Below, in pieces: positions 1-12,437 of a DNA stretch of 64,000 bases. Made by a program: the position numbers and the translations under genes. The notes beneath the pieces were generated by a model. That model did not search any database and was not told where the DNA came from. It saw only the letters and a program-made list of their open reading frames with translations. The first letter of the stretch is position 1. Every line of letters starts with the position of its first letter. This stretch comes from Perognathus longimembris pacificus. Lineage: Eukaryota; Chordata; Mammalia; Rodentia; Heteromyidae. The DNA lies in assembly GCF_023159225.1 (NCBI RefSeq), contig NC_063171.1, positions 36,487,378-36,551,377 of the forward strand, written 5' to 3'.

Positions 1-118
1 TTATCTCTGACTAACCACCAAAAAGCCAGAAGTGGAGCTGTAGTTCAAGTGGTAGAGTGCTAGCCTTGAGGAAAAAAGCTCAGGGACAGCAACGCAGGAC
101 TAGAACCACCTCAAAAAT
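1..118 (+). mobile_element. B1-dID composite SINE, 3' part cut by window edge
   Basis: Begins inside the CTCTGACTAACCACCA linker and runs through the dID half GTTCAAGTGGTAGAGTGC. Confidence 0.8.
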
Positions 119-128
119 AAACACAAAA

Positions 129-345
129 GGGGCTGGGAATATGGCGTAGTGGCAAGAGTGCTTGCCTCGTATACATGAGGCCCTGGGTTCAATTCCTCAG
201 CACCACATATACAGAAAATGGCCAGAAGTGGTGCTGTGGCTCAAGTGGCAGAGTGCTAGCCTTGAGCAAAAAAGAAGCCAGGGACAGTGCTCAGGCCCTG
301 AGTTCATGGCCTAGGACTGGCCAAAAAACAACAACAACAACAACA
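129..345 (+). mobile_element. IDL dimer SINE
   Basis: Full ID-like left monomer (GGGGCTGGGAATATGG to CAGCACCACATA) and right monomer, with a CAA-repeat tail. Confidence 0.9.
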
Positions 346-365
346 AAAAAGAATTGTACAGCGCA

Positions 366-567
366 GGCTGGGAATATGGCCTAGTGGTAGAGTACTTGCC
401 TTGTGACATGAAGCCCTGGGTTTGATTCCTCAGCACCCACATATATAGAAAAAGCCAAAGTGGCGTTGTGGCTCAAGTGGTAGAGTGCTAGCCTTGAGCA
501 AAAAAGCCAGGGACAGTGCCCAGGCCCCAGTTCAAGCCCCAGGACTGGGAAAAAAAAAAAAAAACAT
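366..567 (+). mobile_element. IDL dimer SINE
   Basis: Flanked by AATTGTACAGC at 352-362 and 568-578, so it inserted just behind the preceding copy as a separate event. Confidence 0.9.
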
Positions 568-1134
568 AATTGTACAGCACTATTTAGTGGCTACTAAATA
601 GCAGCTTGGCACATTTCTATTTTAATGTGGCTTCAATTATGAGGGACCCCTGTAGTTTTTCAAGAGATTCTAGCAAAGCACCATCAATAAAAGTCCTGAA
701 TTCTGACCTGAGTATACTTTCTAGAGACTTTCAGACCCTGAGAAATGTACTTTGACAACTCATAAAGAGATGGAAGATAAATATTAACTCTTACTGGATG
801 ATGGTACAGTCAGTTATGAAGATCCTTCCACAAGTCTTGGTTGTGAAAATGGCCATATCTTTGCAAATGAAAAGTTAAGATCCTTTTTGTGAGGTTTTGT
901 TGTAAGGAAATAATTATGTAAGTTATGTTAAAGAAATGTTTAATCCATACCAATCTCAGTCCTTTCATTTATAACCTGTACTTCCCACTGTTTTCAAGGC
1001 CTTATAGAGGTCAGAAGTCATTTCAAATTCAGAGTTGGACCTAACTTGAATGTGTGGCTTTATCTTACTCACCCCCTTCTCCCAATTTGCTTTCTGTTTC
1101 CCTTATATAGTACTGTAATTAATTCTCTACCATA

Positions 1135-1310
1135 GTAATAAGTAACATTTATTCGGTGTATGCTATGGAACATTCCCTGGAACATTTATGCATACCAACT
1201 CTAAAAGTTCCTAAGAAGCATCAAAATTCATCTTTCTGAAGGAAATATGATTGTCATTCCATTTGCAAATTTAGAAACTGAGTCGCAGGAAGGCTAAGTA
1301 GCTGGTCTAA
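1135..1310 (-). mobile_element. MIR remnant
   Basis: AGTAACATTTATTCGGTGTATGC and AGAAACTGAGTCGCAGGAAGG recall the antisense MIR core. Diverged. Confidence 0.5.
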
Positions 1311-1474
1311 CTAGTCGACTCCTGACCCCTCCTTTTTTCCTGTCACTCCCATGGTTCTCTACATCCAGATTTTGCCAATCTCTGCTCCTCTGTATATCTT
1401 CTCTCAACCACAGTCCCTCAGTCTGCCTAGCTCTCTAGCACACCTTCTCCTTGTATGTCCACATGGGCTGCTAT

Positions 1475-1782
1475 TGAGGTGCCAGACTTTGAAGTCAGGC
1501 CCCACCACGTGAACCCCATTTTAGAATCGAACCCTAAGCCAATCAGATTTGTACCTCTGTTCTAATCTTGCTTGCACAGCTGATTGTTGTAACCTTGTTC
1601 TTTGCCTTTATAAGCCCTATGTAATCACGGCTCCGGGCTCCCTCCTAACCTCCGCTGTGTCGGTGGGTAGGACAAGGCCCGAGTTGGCAGCTCGTTAAAT
1701 AAAGCCTTGCCTTGCTTTTGCATTTCGGAGTGTCTGAATCTCGGTGGTCTTCTTGGGGGTGGTCTTGCGACTTGGCACAACA
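1475..1782 (+). mobile_element. solo LTR, class I (gammaretrovirus-like)
   Basis: A 308-bp element starting TGAGGTGCC and ending GGCACAACA, flanked by identical CTAT copies (1471-1474 and 1783-1786). It shows a CCAAT box (1539-1543), TATAAG (1609-1614) and AATAAA (1698-1703) in the right order and spacing for U3-R-U5. The 4-bp duplication and promoter layout fit class I. No internal region is present, so the provirus was lost by LTR-LTR recombination. Confidence 0.85.
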
Positions 1783-2374
1783 CTATCACAGAAAACACAG
1801 AGCATGTCACTCTTATCATCTTACTGGAAAGAATTTTTCCCATAGGTTGAGACTGGATGAGAGTTCTTAGCAATTTAACCCACCAGGTCTTCCTGGACCC
1901 TATCTTATCCTCTGTTCTCTAGGCACCAGCCATGTGGAATAATCATGGGTTCATGAATCCATTCAATTCTCTCCATCCCCCACACATCTGCCCACATCAT
2001 GTCCTTTACCTAGAAGCCCCCATCTCCCATCTTCCCTGGCTGTTTCTTACCACAAAGGTTAGACCAAGTAGTCTCTCTTATGTAGCTTTCTGAATGCATA
2101 GCTCTCTACTTACACTCCTCCAGCATTCAGTATGTAAGAGTTCACTAGCCTATTGATGTAGTCATTTTAGAGCCATGTGAACTGCTCATTGGGTTATTTT
2201 AGGGTTTTTTCCCAGTTCCCTGTGTTTAATGAACCTTAGATCCTCAAAAGAAAGTTTATTGGATTTATTTATTAATAACAAAGATTATGATGAATAATAA
2301 CAAAGGCTACTAAATCTGTTTCAGAAGTCAGATCTCATGTTTGTAATAGGATATTTTGGAGGAGAACATTTCTC

Positions 2375-2452
2375 TGTAGTACTAGAGTTTGAACTCAGGG
2401 CTTTGTACTGACTGAGCAGGTTCTCTCCCACTGAGCCACACCCCAGGCCTAT
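2375..2452 (-). mobile_element. ID element, old
   Basis: GAACTCAGGGCTTTGTACTG to CCACTGAGCCACACCCCAG is a diverged antisense ID monomer. Confidence 0.55.
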
Positions 2453-3130
2453 CACAGGAGATTTTAGCCTCTACACATCAACTTTTACTTCATACATTTG
2501 TAAACTGCTGTAAACAAAACATTGCCTATAAGTCTTTACAAGTGCTGAAGAGATGGTTTGACAGGCTCCATTTCACCCAGTAACCATGATAATCATCGCT
2601 TTTAAATGTGTCTTTGCTTTTTATCCTACTATATGTTGCTTTGTATGAGAAGAAGAAATTAAGCAACTGGTAAAACAACAAAGGAAACAGTCAACATGAT
2701 ACCACCTCAAGTATCCAGGCCCTGTACATATACAGAGGCCAAGTGCTCAAGATCATAAGACAGAATGGGGCATAAGATGTCTGAGATGAGACCTGTGAGG
2801 GGAGAGGGGAAAGCTTCAAATGTGGAAGACTAATACTACAAAGAAGTCAGAGTGCCATGGAGGTATATGAGTAGATGTGAAAAGGGTTCTGTCATGACCA
2901 GCCTTCCAGGGAGGTTGTACTTCAGCCCTGTGTTTTCACAACCTTACTCTGCTTTCACTCACAGTGCAGCATGGCAAAAGTCTGTGCCTTGTGGAGCTTA
3001 ATAAATAACTGTGGGGCTGAGTTTCGATTGAGGGGCTCAGACCTTAGGACAATGTTTTTAAAATCTGATACTAGAAGACTGAGTCATCACCCATAGTGCC
3101 ACCTGGCAGAGAGAAAAAGGACTGGGTTAG

Positions 3131-3350
3131 TCAGATGCTGGTGGCACATGTCTGTAATCCTAGCTACTCAGGAGGCTGAGCTCTAAGGGTTGTGCTTCAA
3201 AGTTAGCAAAGTCTGTGAAACTCATCTCCAATGAATCACTGAAAAACTAGAAGTAGCACTGTAGCTCAAGTGACAGAATGCCAGCTTTGAGCACATAGCT
3301 AAGGAACAGCAACTCCAGCCCTGAGTTAAAGCACCAGTACCAACATACAG
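3131..3350 (+). mobile_element. B1-dID composite SINE
   Basis: GGTGGCACATGTCTGTAATCC start; tail passes into an AGAGAG run. Confidence 0.85.
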
Positions 3351-3776
3351 AGAGAGAGCGAGACACTAGGCTTTCAAATTAGGCATCTGGAATCAGAAGT
3401 GTGATGCTGACAAAAGCAGAGGTTCGGGGCCTCAGGATGTTTTCTAACACTCAAACCAGAAGTCACTTGTGGAAAGTAACGTATGCAACAACAAATGGTA
3501 ACTCACAAGTCTGAGAAAAACACTTCCTTCCACTCTGCTTATGAACACAGAAGCCCAGACCCTCTCTGTACTGAGCTCCTCTTGGCAGATGGGCTTGCTT
3601 TCTCAGCATCCCCAACTCGGTTTCCACACTCTCTTTTAGAGCTGAAATGGAGGCGTATCTCCCCAAATTTCAGAACTCCAGTATAGAAATCTTGCCGATA
3701 AAGCACCGCTTCCAAAGGGTTACAAATTTTGTTGCTATTCTAAGGTCTGGCTCATTTGATTTCCTTTAACCCTAAG

Positions 3777-3778
<2 letters not shown>

Positions 3779-3839
<61 letters not shown>
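3779..3839. repeat. (TC)n microsatellite
   Basis: About 30 uninterrupted TC units. Confidence 0.97.
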
Positions 3840-3841
<2 letters not shown>

Positions 3842-4051
3842 AAATGTTTACTGCCGCTCCTTACCTCACCACCTCTAATGTACAACTCACTCTGTTAATG
3901 TTGTCTGTCCATTCATTCTTCTGAGCTCAACTCAAATGTTCCTTCTCTTTCTCCACAGCATATTCAGTGTCCAAATTTTGAACTCATTGTACTATGTTTC
4001 TTTACTTTCAAAGCAGCTTCCAATCTTTGCCTTTCACTATTTCCTTTTCTT

Positions 4052-4230
4052 TCTTTGTTTTTGTCAGTCATGGGGCTTGAACGCTGGGCCTGGGAGCTGT
4101 CCCTGAGCTCTTCAGCTCAAGGCTTGGGCTCTACCACTTGAGCCACAGTGCCACCTCTGGTTTTCTGGAGATAAGAGTCTCACAGAGTTTCCTGCCCAGG
4201 CTGGCTTTGAACTGTGATCCTCAGATTGTC
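4052..4230 (-). mobile_element. B1-dID composite SINE, truncated
   Basis: Stops after GATCCTCAGA, so the first part of its B1 half is missing. Confidence 0.8.
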
Positions 4231-4640
4231 TATTTTGTTAATGTCTTCTTCTCCCCTAGACTGTGAGCTCAGTCAGGCTATAACCCATGTCTGGTTATCT
4301 TACTACTTAGAACCAATGCCTAAGCTTAGACATGCTTCAGAGGAAACGCCTGTATGTAAGACTTGGATTATCAATCTTTGTCTCAACATCAAAGATAGAT
4401 ACCATCCTATGTATGCCTAAAAATACTCCCTTAATCGATTCTACAAAACTTTTGGTTGGAAATGTTGTCAAAACATATTAACTTTATCACCTGTGCAGAA
4501 ACATAGTTGCATTAGAAAACAGAGTTAACTAGTAGGTTCAAGAGTGTTATCCTTTGTGTATGAGGCGGACACACTAATCCCCACAGCAAGAGAGTGATGG
4601 AGTGTTTTCCTTTGAAACAGATGTCCATAAAGGTTGATTC

Positions 4641-4852
4641 TTTTTTTTTTTTTTTTTTTTGGCCAGTCCTGGGCCTTGGACTCAGGGCCTAAGCACTGTC
4701 CCTGGCTTCTTCCCGCTCAAGGCTAGCACTCTGCCACTTGAGCCACAGCGCCGCTTCTGGCCATTTTCTGTATATGTGGTGCTGGGGAATCGAACCTAGG
4801 GCCTCGTGTATCCGAGGCAGGCACTCTTGCCACTAGGCTATATCCCCAGCCC
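4641..4852 (-). mobile_element. IDL dimer SINE, young subfamily
   Basis: Flanked by ATAAAGGTTGATTCTT at both ends; carries the CCTAGGGCCTCGTGTATCCGAG variant block. Confidence 0.93.
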
Positions 4853-5159
4853 AATAAAGGTTGATTCTTGACTAACATTTGGGAACTTGAACTTGGAAAG
4901 TTTTATGCCATCCATTCCTTGAAAATGGCTTACACTGTGCATAAACTGTACAACTGCTTGGTTTGCACAGAACATTGGCTTCCTTCTCGGATCCTGGAAT
5001 TTGGGTATCCACTATGCAGAAGATGCCCACTTGCATGACTAGATAAATCCCTGGACCCTTATGCTCAAGCAAACTTGCCTGGCAGATGACATTTCAAATA
5101 TGCTTCCCAACGTGTTATGGAAGGAATTTAGCACATTCTGAGTGACTGTACTAAAGGAA

Positions 5160-5320
5160 GACTATTGGAAACTTGTACATGATTTCCTCTTTCCCCTTTA
5201 CTGAGTTTGCTTGTATCCAATCACTGCAATAAATCATAACGATGTTTGTATGCTGAGCTCTGATTCCCTTGACTGAATCACCAAACTTATGGGTAGCTCT
5301 ACAAATACCTAGCTGCTTTC
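5160..5320 (+). mobile_element. unclassified old repeat end
   Basis: CACTGCAATAAATCATAACG followed by TATGCTGAGCTCTG resembles the 3' end of a common mammalian interspersed repeat. Family not determined. The rest of 4870-6320 shows nothing I can assign. Confidence 0.3.
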
Positions 5321-6329
5321 CAAAATATTTCTACTACCTATCTATTGCTCTTCTTTCATGATCCCTCCCAGTACTTAAGTCATCATCATCTCCCACTCAG
5401 AAAATAGCACTTGGCCACCTCAGTCACACTTGCGCAGTCAGTCCCACCCAGTCAACCCCAGAAGACAGTGACTTCTCCAAAATACAGATGTGGTCAGATC
5501 ATCTGCTGGTGGAATCAATAGACTGCTCAGGAGTAGGACTTTATCTCTGTGCTAATTCATAAACTGTAAGTTCATCACTAGGAGAACTCCCTGAATTAGA
5601 GTATAAAATGGAAAAGATACTCAGTAACCTAATTTCCCACAAGTCCATCAAGCCTAAGCAGTATGGAGCGATCTAATCCCACCCTGGAATTATTCCCATG
5701 CAATTTGAATTGAAGTTTGGAACACAGTAGAAAGCTTCCAAGTTAATCTAATGCTGATCTCAAAGCCAGATGAAAATAACACACACACGCACACACACGT
5801 GATTTGTAGTCAATACATACACATATACATACAATCTACTATTCAATCCGGGCTTCAACCTAGTTTTACATGACTCAAGAGTGAAGATTAGTTTTTAAAT
5901 GTCTTAATGACTGGAAAAATTTCAAAACAACATAGTATTTTGTAATGTATAAAAATCAAATGAAATTCAAATTTCTGTGTCCCTAAATAAGGTTTTGTTA
6001 GGACTTAGTCAACACTCATTTGCATAAGTAGTAATTAGGTGTGCTTGCCATCTACAACAGATGAGCTGAAGAGTAGCAAAGGAGATAGGGTCATAAAATC
6101 TAGAATATTCATTATCTGAGCCTCCACAGAAAAAAAGTTTGTGACATCTTGAGACAGACCAATATCACTTATAAATGTTAGCAACTTAGTTTGCACTTTA
6201 GCACACTGTATCAACTGATGAATTAAAAAGAAAAATGCAGCTAAGGATTTATTCTCGGGATTCAAGGAAGAATTCTGTGAGACTCTTCTACTGTTACTCA
6301 CTATTTAAACAGATTAAAGGAGAATCAAA

Positions 6330-7240
6330 AACATAACTATCCTAACAGATTCCATAAGACAAATTGATAAATGTCACAAATGATGGGGAGTGCAAACTAG
6401 AGAACAGTATAGAGGTTCTTCAAAAAGCTCAGCATAGACATACCCTATGACTCAGCCATACCACTCCTAGGCATCCATCCTGAACAACAGGTCTCAGGAT
6501 ACCATAAAGACATCTGCACATCCATGTTTATCACTGCACAATTCACAATAGCCAAAATATGGGAACAACCCAGATGTCCCACTACAGATGAATGGATACA
6601 AAAAATGTGGTACCTGTACACAATGGAATGCTACATAGCGATTAGAAATTATAAAATATTGGTATTCACAAGGAAATGGTCAGAGCTTGAACAAATAATG
6701 TTGAGCAAGACAAGCCTAGAACACAGAGAACAAAGGGGCATGGTCTCCTTGATACATGACTATTAGGGGTGGGGAGAACAGTAGAGACCAGGTCTGCAAA
6801 ATAATAAACTTCTTTTCAAATGGTATTTCCACATGTTTAGGTCAGTGACTTTACATTATGTATCTAAAACCAAACAACTACTAAACATAAAAAGGTCTAG
6901 AATAGACCTATCAGTGGATCACAATAGCTCAATAGCTATGTATACATGATCATCTAAGACGAGAATAAGCAAAAACAACTCCAAGAGAAGGACACAGGAG
7001 GATTCTATTGTTGTCATTACATTTAATGTTCTAGGTGAATTTCCTTTGGCGTACCCTACGTGGTTACTGTATATGATTTTGGTACACTGGATATTGTATA
7101 TATGCCCACCTGAACTAGGGAAGGAAAAGAAAAATGAGGGTGTAACAGATATGACAAGAAATGTACTCACTACCTTTATATAGCTGTACCCCCTTTGCAC
7201 AACACCTTGTCAATAAAATTTAATTTTAAAAAAGTCAAAA
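6330..7240 (+). mobile_element. L1 3' end
   Basis: Contains the L1 landmark run CACAATTCACAATAGCCAAA, then GAATGGATACAAAAAATGTGG and ACAATGGAATGCTACATAGC, followed by a 3' UTR ending CAATAAAATTTAA and A run. No intact ORF. Confidence 0.8.
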
Positions 7241-7241
7241 G

Positions 7242-7453
7242 GGCTGGGGATATAGCCTAGTGGCAAGAGTGCCTGCCTCGGATACACGAGGCCCTAGGTT
7301 CGATTCCCCAGCACCACATATGCAGAAAACGGCCAGAAGCGGCGCTGTGGCTCAAGTGGCAGAGTGCTAGCTAGCCTTGAGCGGGAAGAAGCCAGGGACA
7401 GTGCTCAGGCCCTGAGTCCAAGGCCCAGGACTGGCCAAAAAAAAAAAAAAAAG
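7242..7453 (+). mobile_element. IDL dimer SINE, young subfamily
   Basis: Inserted in the L1 A tail; flanks AAAAAAGTCAAAA repeat on both sides. Has a 4-bp CTAG duplication in the right monomer. Confidence 0.93.
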
Positions 7454-7469
7454 TCAAAAATCATGATTG

Positions 7470-7580
7470 ATTTAAGAAAATTAATTTCTTAACAAACAGT
7501 ACAAGAAATGTATTCAATGCCTAACGTATGAAACTGTAACCTCTCTGTACATCAGTTTGATAATAAAAATTTGAAAAAAA
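7470..7580 (+). mobile_element. L1 3' UTR end
   Basis: ACAAGAAATGTATTCAATGCC, CTCTGTACATCAGTTTGATAA and an A tail, the same 3' end type as at 7150-7240. Confidence 0.6.
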
Positions 7581-7777
7581 AAAAGAAAATTAATTTCTTA
7601 GTAAGCTATAAACAAGGTGTTTCAGTCAATGTCCATTCAGAAAAAAAAAAGTTGGAGGTGAATATTGACAATTCAGCGAGCTGAATATAGGAAATTAGTT
7701 ACAAATGGGATACAAGAGATTGAGGGGGAAAGGAAGACAGCCAAGCTTATCAAGCAATAAATAATTCCAGGAAGCTC

Positions 7778-8003
7778 ACAGGGAGCTGGTGGCTCCCTCC
7801 CATAATCCCACCTATTCAGATAGCTGAGATCTGAGGATCTTGGTTTGAAGCCAGCCTGGGCAGACAAATCCATGAGACTTGTCTCCTATCAACCAGAAAA
7901 AAGCCAAAAATGGGGCTGTGGCTCTAGTAAGTAGAGCATCAGCCTTGAGTCTAAAAACTAAGGAATAGTACCCAGGATCTGAGTTCAAGCCCCAATACTG
8001 GCA
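7778..8003 (+). mobile_element. B1-dID composite SINE
   Basis: Diverged; its tail has become a CA/CATG-rich repeat (8000-8050). Confidence 0.82.
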
Positions 8004-8295
8004 CACACATGCACATGCATGCACATGCGCGTGCGCACACACACACACAGAGAATAGATAAATAAATACAGAAAGCTGCTGATACTTCTATGGAAATTTT
8101 GCCTTTTGAACTAGTACTGCCACTATCTCCTAAAACCCATACTCTCATCAAAAAAGATTAAGCCATACTGTGAGACTTCTGAAATGTTTACTTGGAACTG
8201 CATTGCTAACCTGGGAACCTTGGAGCTATGCTCATTTTCTGCTATTATTTGCCACTACTAGAGACATCACTAGAAACTGAGCCCTAGGGGGAAAA

Positions 8296-8297
<2 letters not shown>

Positions 8298-8347
<50 letters not shown>

Positions 8348-8372
8348 AGAGGGAAGATATATCAGTAGATAG

Positions 8373-8427
<55 letters not shown>
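8298..8427. repeat. compound (GT)n and (GATA)n microsatellite
   Basis: (GT)n at 8298-8338, then (GATA)n at about 8370-8427, with a short mixed linker. Confidence 0.97.
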
Positions 8428-8870
8428 TTGATGTCCTCCCTCTTCCCAGCTTTTGCCAGGACCTCTAATGGTAAAGTATAATTGGAAAAGATCTTGCAAA
8501 GGAAAAGATAAATGTAATTTTCAGGCTTCCAATCCTCTGAAAAATGAAGACAGCCACAGAAAAGTGGGAACAGACAAGTATCTGGGTTGGATTAAACATT
8601 TGCAACTTGACATTATATATATCATAAACATTTGATAGAAACATTAGAAATATTCAGAAAACAAGCATGTATGCAGTCATTGCTACTCTTTGACACTGGG
8701 CTGGAAAGTCTTTTGAACAAAATGAGTCAAGAAAAACATGTAAGAGGTTGTCCCAGATCAGTCATTTCTGCGATGGGCATAAATATACATTAGTGGGGAA
8801 TTCCATCAAGATCTAGGGTAATACTATTAATTCACAATTACTTAGGTAATATGTAAATGCATTTTTTTTT

Positions 8871-9141
8871 TTGCTTTGGGGGATTTTTGGTGCCAGTCCT
8901 GGGGCTTGAACTCAGGGTCTGGGCACTGTCTCTGTGCTTTTCAAGGCTACCACTCTACCACTTCTAAACACAGTTCCATTTCTAAATTTTTTTTCTCTTT
9001 TTTGGTGGTTAATTGGAGATAAGACTTTCACAGACTTTCCTGCCCCAGCTAGCTGGCTTTGAACCATGATCCTCAGATCTCAGCCTCCTGAGTAGCTAGG
9101 ATTACAAAAGCATGCACCACTGATGCCATGCTTATAACATT
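8871..9141 (-). mobile_element. B1-dID composite SINE
   Basis: Full length; T-rich insert in the linker near 8985-9005. Confidence 0.83.
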
Positions 9142-9242
9142 TTTTAAGGCAATGTGCCAATACAGAAATAATGAGAGGGAGCTGTCAACAAAATTGTAGA
9201 CAACAAAATTCCAAGTTCTCATTCATCCCCAGAGCATTAAAC

Positions 9243-9245
9243 AAA

Positions 9246-9278
<33 letters not shown>

Positions 9279-9300
9279 TGCACACACTCATGCATGCATG
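9243..9300. repeat. (CA)n microsatellite
   Basis: CA run from 9243 grading into CATG and CATGCATG. Confidence 0.95.
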
Positions 9301-9845
9301 CACATACACAGAGGCTGACTAAATTTGGAGACTCTTTAAAATAATGAGAGGTTTATAAGAACCAACCAAGTGCCCAATCAAGGAAAATCCAACTTCCAGA
9401 CAGTAAGAAACATATCCTGGCATTTTTAGTCACCTCTATCACAAGCTCTCTCTAGTGAGGCGGTAAACTTGGCTTAGAGAAGAGGGGGACTGTTTCCAGG
9501 ACACCCTCTCTTGAACTGGAAGAAACAGAAAAGACTTCCTTTGTGTTAAATTAATTTAATTTTGTCCTAAGGCTGCCTCTGCGCCTATGTAAGGAACTGC
9601 AGTCTAACAGTTTATATAAACAAACTGATACCTTAATCTAGGAGTGTATTTTTGTAACAAATACGGGAGTCACAGCCAGTCATAACCACAGAGCTTCAGC
9701 CTGTCACAGGCTGCTAGTTGATCACAGCAGTTCAGAAAAGGCAAATGACAAGCTGTGGCCAATCTAGCTGTTTCTGCACAGCATTTCCTCTGTTCCTGCA
9801 ACCCTAACTACATTGTGACACCCAGATCACTGAACCTTTTTGTCT

Positions 9846-10077
9846 GTTGTTCAGAGGTGTGACTTGAACTCAGGGCCCAGGCACTGTCCCTGAGAACTTT
9901 TGCTCAAGACTAGTGCTCTATCATTCTGGGCCACAGCTCTGGTTTTTGAGAGGTTAACTGGAGATAAAGAGTCTCCAGGGGACATTTCTGCCCTGGGCTA
10001 GCTTTGAACCCCAATCCTCAGATCTCAGCCTCCTCAGCAGCTAGGATTACAAGCCTGAGCCAACCAGCACTTGGCTC
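9846..10077 (-). mobile_element. B1-dID composite SINE
   Basis: Full length, ends GAGCCAACCAGCACTTGGC. Confidence 0.83.
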
Positions 10078-10146
10078 TCTGAACTTTTGCTGATTATGGG
10101 TGCTGCCAAATTTATGAATCATTCTTTTCTGAGCTAAATTTTATAA

Positions 10147-10330
10147 GACTCAGCTCACACTTGTAATCTTAGCTACTCAGGAGGCTGAAATCTGAGGATC
10201 ATGATTTGAAGCCATCTGGGGAAGGCAAGTCCATGAGACTCTTACCACCAATTAATCACCAAAGAAGCCGGAAATAGAGCTGTGGCTCAAGGACAACACC
10301 CAGGTCCTGCCCCAAAACTAGCACCCTCCC
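10147..10330 (+). mobile_element. B1-dID composite SINE with internal deletion
   Basis: Deleted within the dID half (GTGGCTCAAGGACAACACC), losing the CCTTGAGC box. Confidence 0.8.
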
Positions 10331-10784
10331 TCCCCCCAAAAAAGGTTCCGTTTCTTTGAGGTTTTCCTTCAGACATTTGCAGTTTTAATCTGCCACAGAG
10401 CTACATAAGAGCTGATCTCCATTTGGCCCAATACAGATGTAAGGCGGGAAACAGGCAGACATTGCTGTGAGAGCTACAGAAAGACTGTGGAGCCATAAAG
10501 GGGTTCTGAGTAGCCACATACCACAGACCATCTATTTCCTTAAGAGAAATAAATGTTTAAATTTAGACATTTAAAAGCAGCTTGTCTGTAGGGGGGAAAT
10601 TGAGAAGCTGCACCTGAGCCCATGCAAGGGGCACACTCAGAAAAGAAATGAGAAGACCTTAAACTCCACAGTAGGCTGTGCATTAATCCATTTCTTGATA
10701 CTGTAACAGTATACCTGGGTACTTTATTAAGAAAAGAAATTTTTGTTTGTTTTCTTGCTTGCTTGTTTCTATGTTTTTCAATGT

Positions 10785-10858
10785 TGGAGATCAGACACGG
10801 GGCCTCATACGTGCTAGACAAGTGCTCTATTACTAAGTTAAAGCTACATCCCTATCTC
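10785..10858 (-). mobile_element. ID element, old
   Basis: GGGGCCTCATACGTGCTAG and ACAAGTGCTCTATTACTAAG match an antisense ID monomer. Confidence 0.55.
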
Positions 10859-11362
10859 AAAAGACTTCTAGTAATCTCTCAGCACTGGAAGCTGAAGCTT
10901 GGACAATCTCATCTTGGTCTTAGATGAGGGTCTTATTAACAGATGGTGTCACAAGGTGGGAATGGTGAGTGAAAGGTAATTTTCTGGTGAAACAGGGAAT
11001 GAGGGAGACCCAGGAGGGGCCAACCCACTTTTGTGGGAATGAACTGGAATCCTTCAGGATACAATTAACCTTTTCAATGGCTTCCTTAGCTCTCACTTGG
11101 CCTCGTGACCTACAGGGACCACATCCTCTCCACATCACCACACTGGAGACAAGGATTCCAGCATATGAACCTCGCCAGGGGCACAGCCCAGCCATACCCA
11201 AATTCTAGCAGAGTGGCGCCTACAACCAAAGAAAGACCAGATAATACACAAGGGACAGTTCCATTACAGAACCAGTTTATGAACAGTGGGGATGCTAGCT
11301 AATTTTTTTACATTGTAAATCTTCCAATCTACAGATTTTTAAAAAAATTACAGAGCATACAG

Positions 11363-11956
11363 TGTGGGGATGCTGGCCGGATACGTAGAGGGGCGATCCC
11401 CGATCGACCACCCTTCCTCCCGCCCTGGGACCTAATGGCCGGAAGCCACTCCTATGCCTCCCGGGTCTGGAACCAGAAGGAGTAGTTCTGGCTTGGCCTG
11501 CCTCCCATCTCGATATCAGGTCCACGTGATTGCCTCCAAGATGGCGCCGCCGGTGCCCAGGGGCGATCCTATGGGGGCGTGATGTCAGCCCATGGGGGGA
11601 GTCCCAAGATGCCACTCTGGCCGAGACAGCCCGGCTCAGCCAATTAGCGAAGCCTACCTTCCCGCCTTCCCCACCATAATAAAAACCTTCCCCCGCCCCT
11701 TGGGCGGTGAGTTCAGTTTATAACCTCAGGCCGTCTCCCTGGAGTCTTCTTTCTCTGCGCCGATCGCGGACAGGTGAGAAGGGGCAGGGGCGGGAGATTT
11801 CAGTAGTTCACTCTCCTTGGCTAAACGCAGCCCAACGAGAGCACGCCTTCACCTTCTGCGGGCAGAAGATAAGGCCGAGTGCTCTCTCCTAGTTTTTTGG
11901 GGTTTGGACCATTCTCCCCGAGAATTTGGGGAGAAAGGGATGTTCAGATCCCGACA
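11363..11956 (+). mobile_element. GC-rich solo LTR, class II (ERVK)-like
   Basis: A 594-bp block beginning TGTGGGGATG and ending CCCGACA, with near-matching 6-bp flanks atacag and atacaa. A 6-bp duplication is typical of class II endogenous retroviruses. Inside are CACGTG (11523-11528), a YY1-like AAGATGGCGCC (11538-11548), an AATAAA (11678-11683), TTTATAA (11717-11723) and a strong splice donor CAG|GTGAGA (11771-11779). These put its transcriptional sense on the + strand. No internal retroviral genes are present. Confidence 0.75.
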
Positions 11957-12020
11957 ATACAAAATTGAAGAATATGGTGCCCTCAAAGGAACAAAATAAA
12001 TGAACAGAAGTTATCCTCCA

Positions 12021-12233
12021 GGGGCTGGGGATATGGCCTAGTGGCAAGAGCGCTTGCCTCTTATACATGAAGCCCTTGGTTCGATTCCCCAGCACCACAT
12101 ATACAGAAAATGGCCAGAAGTGCGCTGTGGCTCAAGTGGCAGAGTGCTAGCCTTGAGCAAAAGGAAGCCAGGGACAGTGCTCAGGCCCTGAGTCCAAGGC
12201 CCAGGACTGGCAAAAAAAAAAAAAAAAAAAAAA
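12021..12233 (+). mobile_element. IDL dimer SINE
   Basis: Exact 13-bp flanks AAGTTATCCTCCA (12008-12020, 12234-12246). Sits between the upstream LTR and SLAMF6 exon 1. Confidence 0.95.
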
Positions 12234-12437
12234 AAGTTATCCTCCAAAAGCCCAGACATCTAAATCATCAGACAAAGGTTTTGAAGCTATACTATTAAAT
12301 ATGCTGAAAGGAAGACAAAGAATTAAAAGAAACTCCAGAAATTGAGGAATTGAACAACCTACAAATAATCAGGCCTAACAGACATGTGCAGATAAACTCC
12401 ACCCAACAACCTAAGGGCATTGTTAGACTTCATAAAA

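Noticed and set aside
6524..6766. 80-codon frame with MFITAQFTIAKIWEQPRCPTT
   Set aside because: It is the familiar translated L1 3' end, not a gene.
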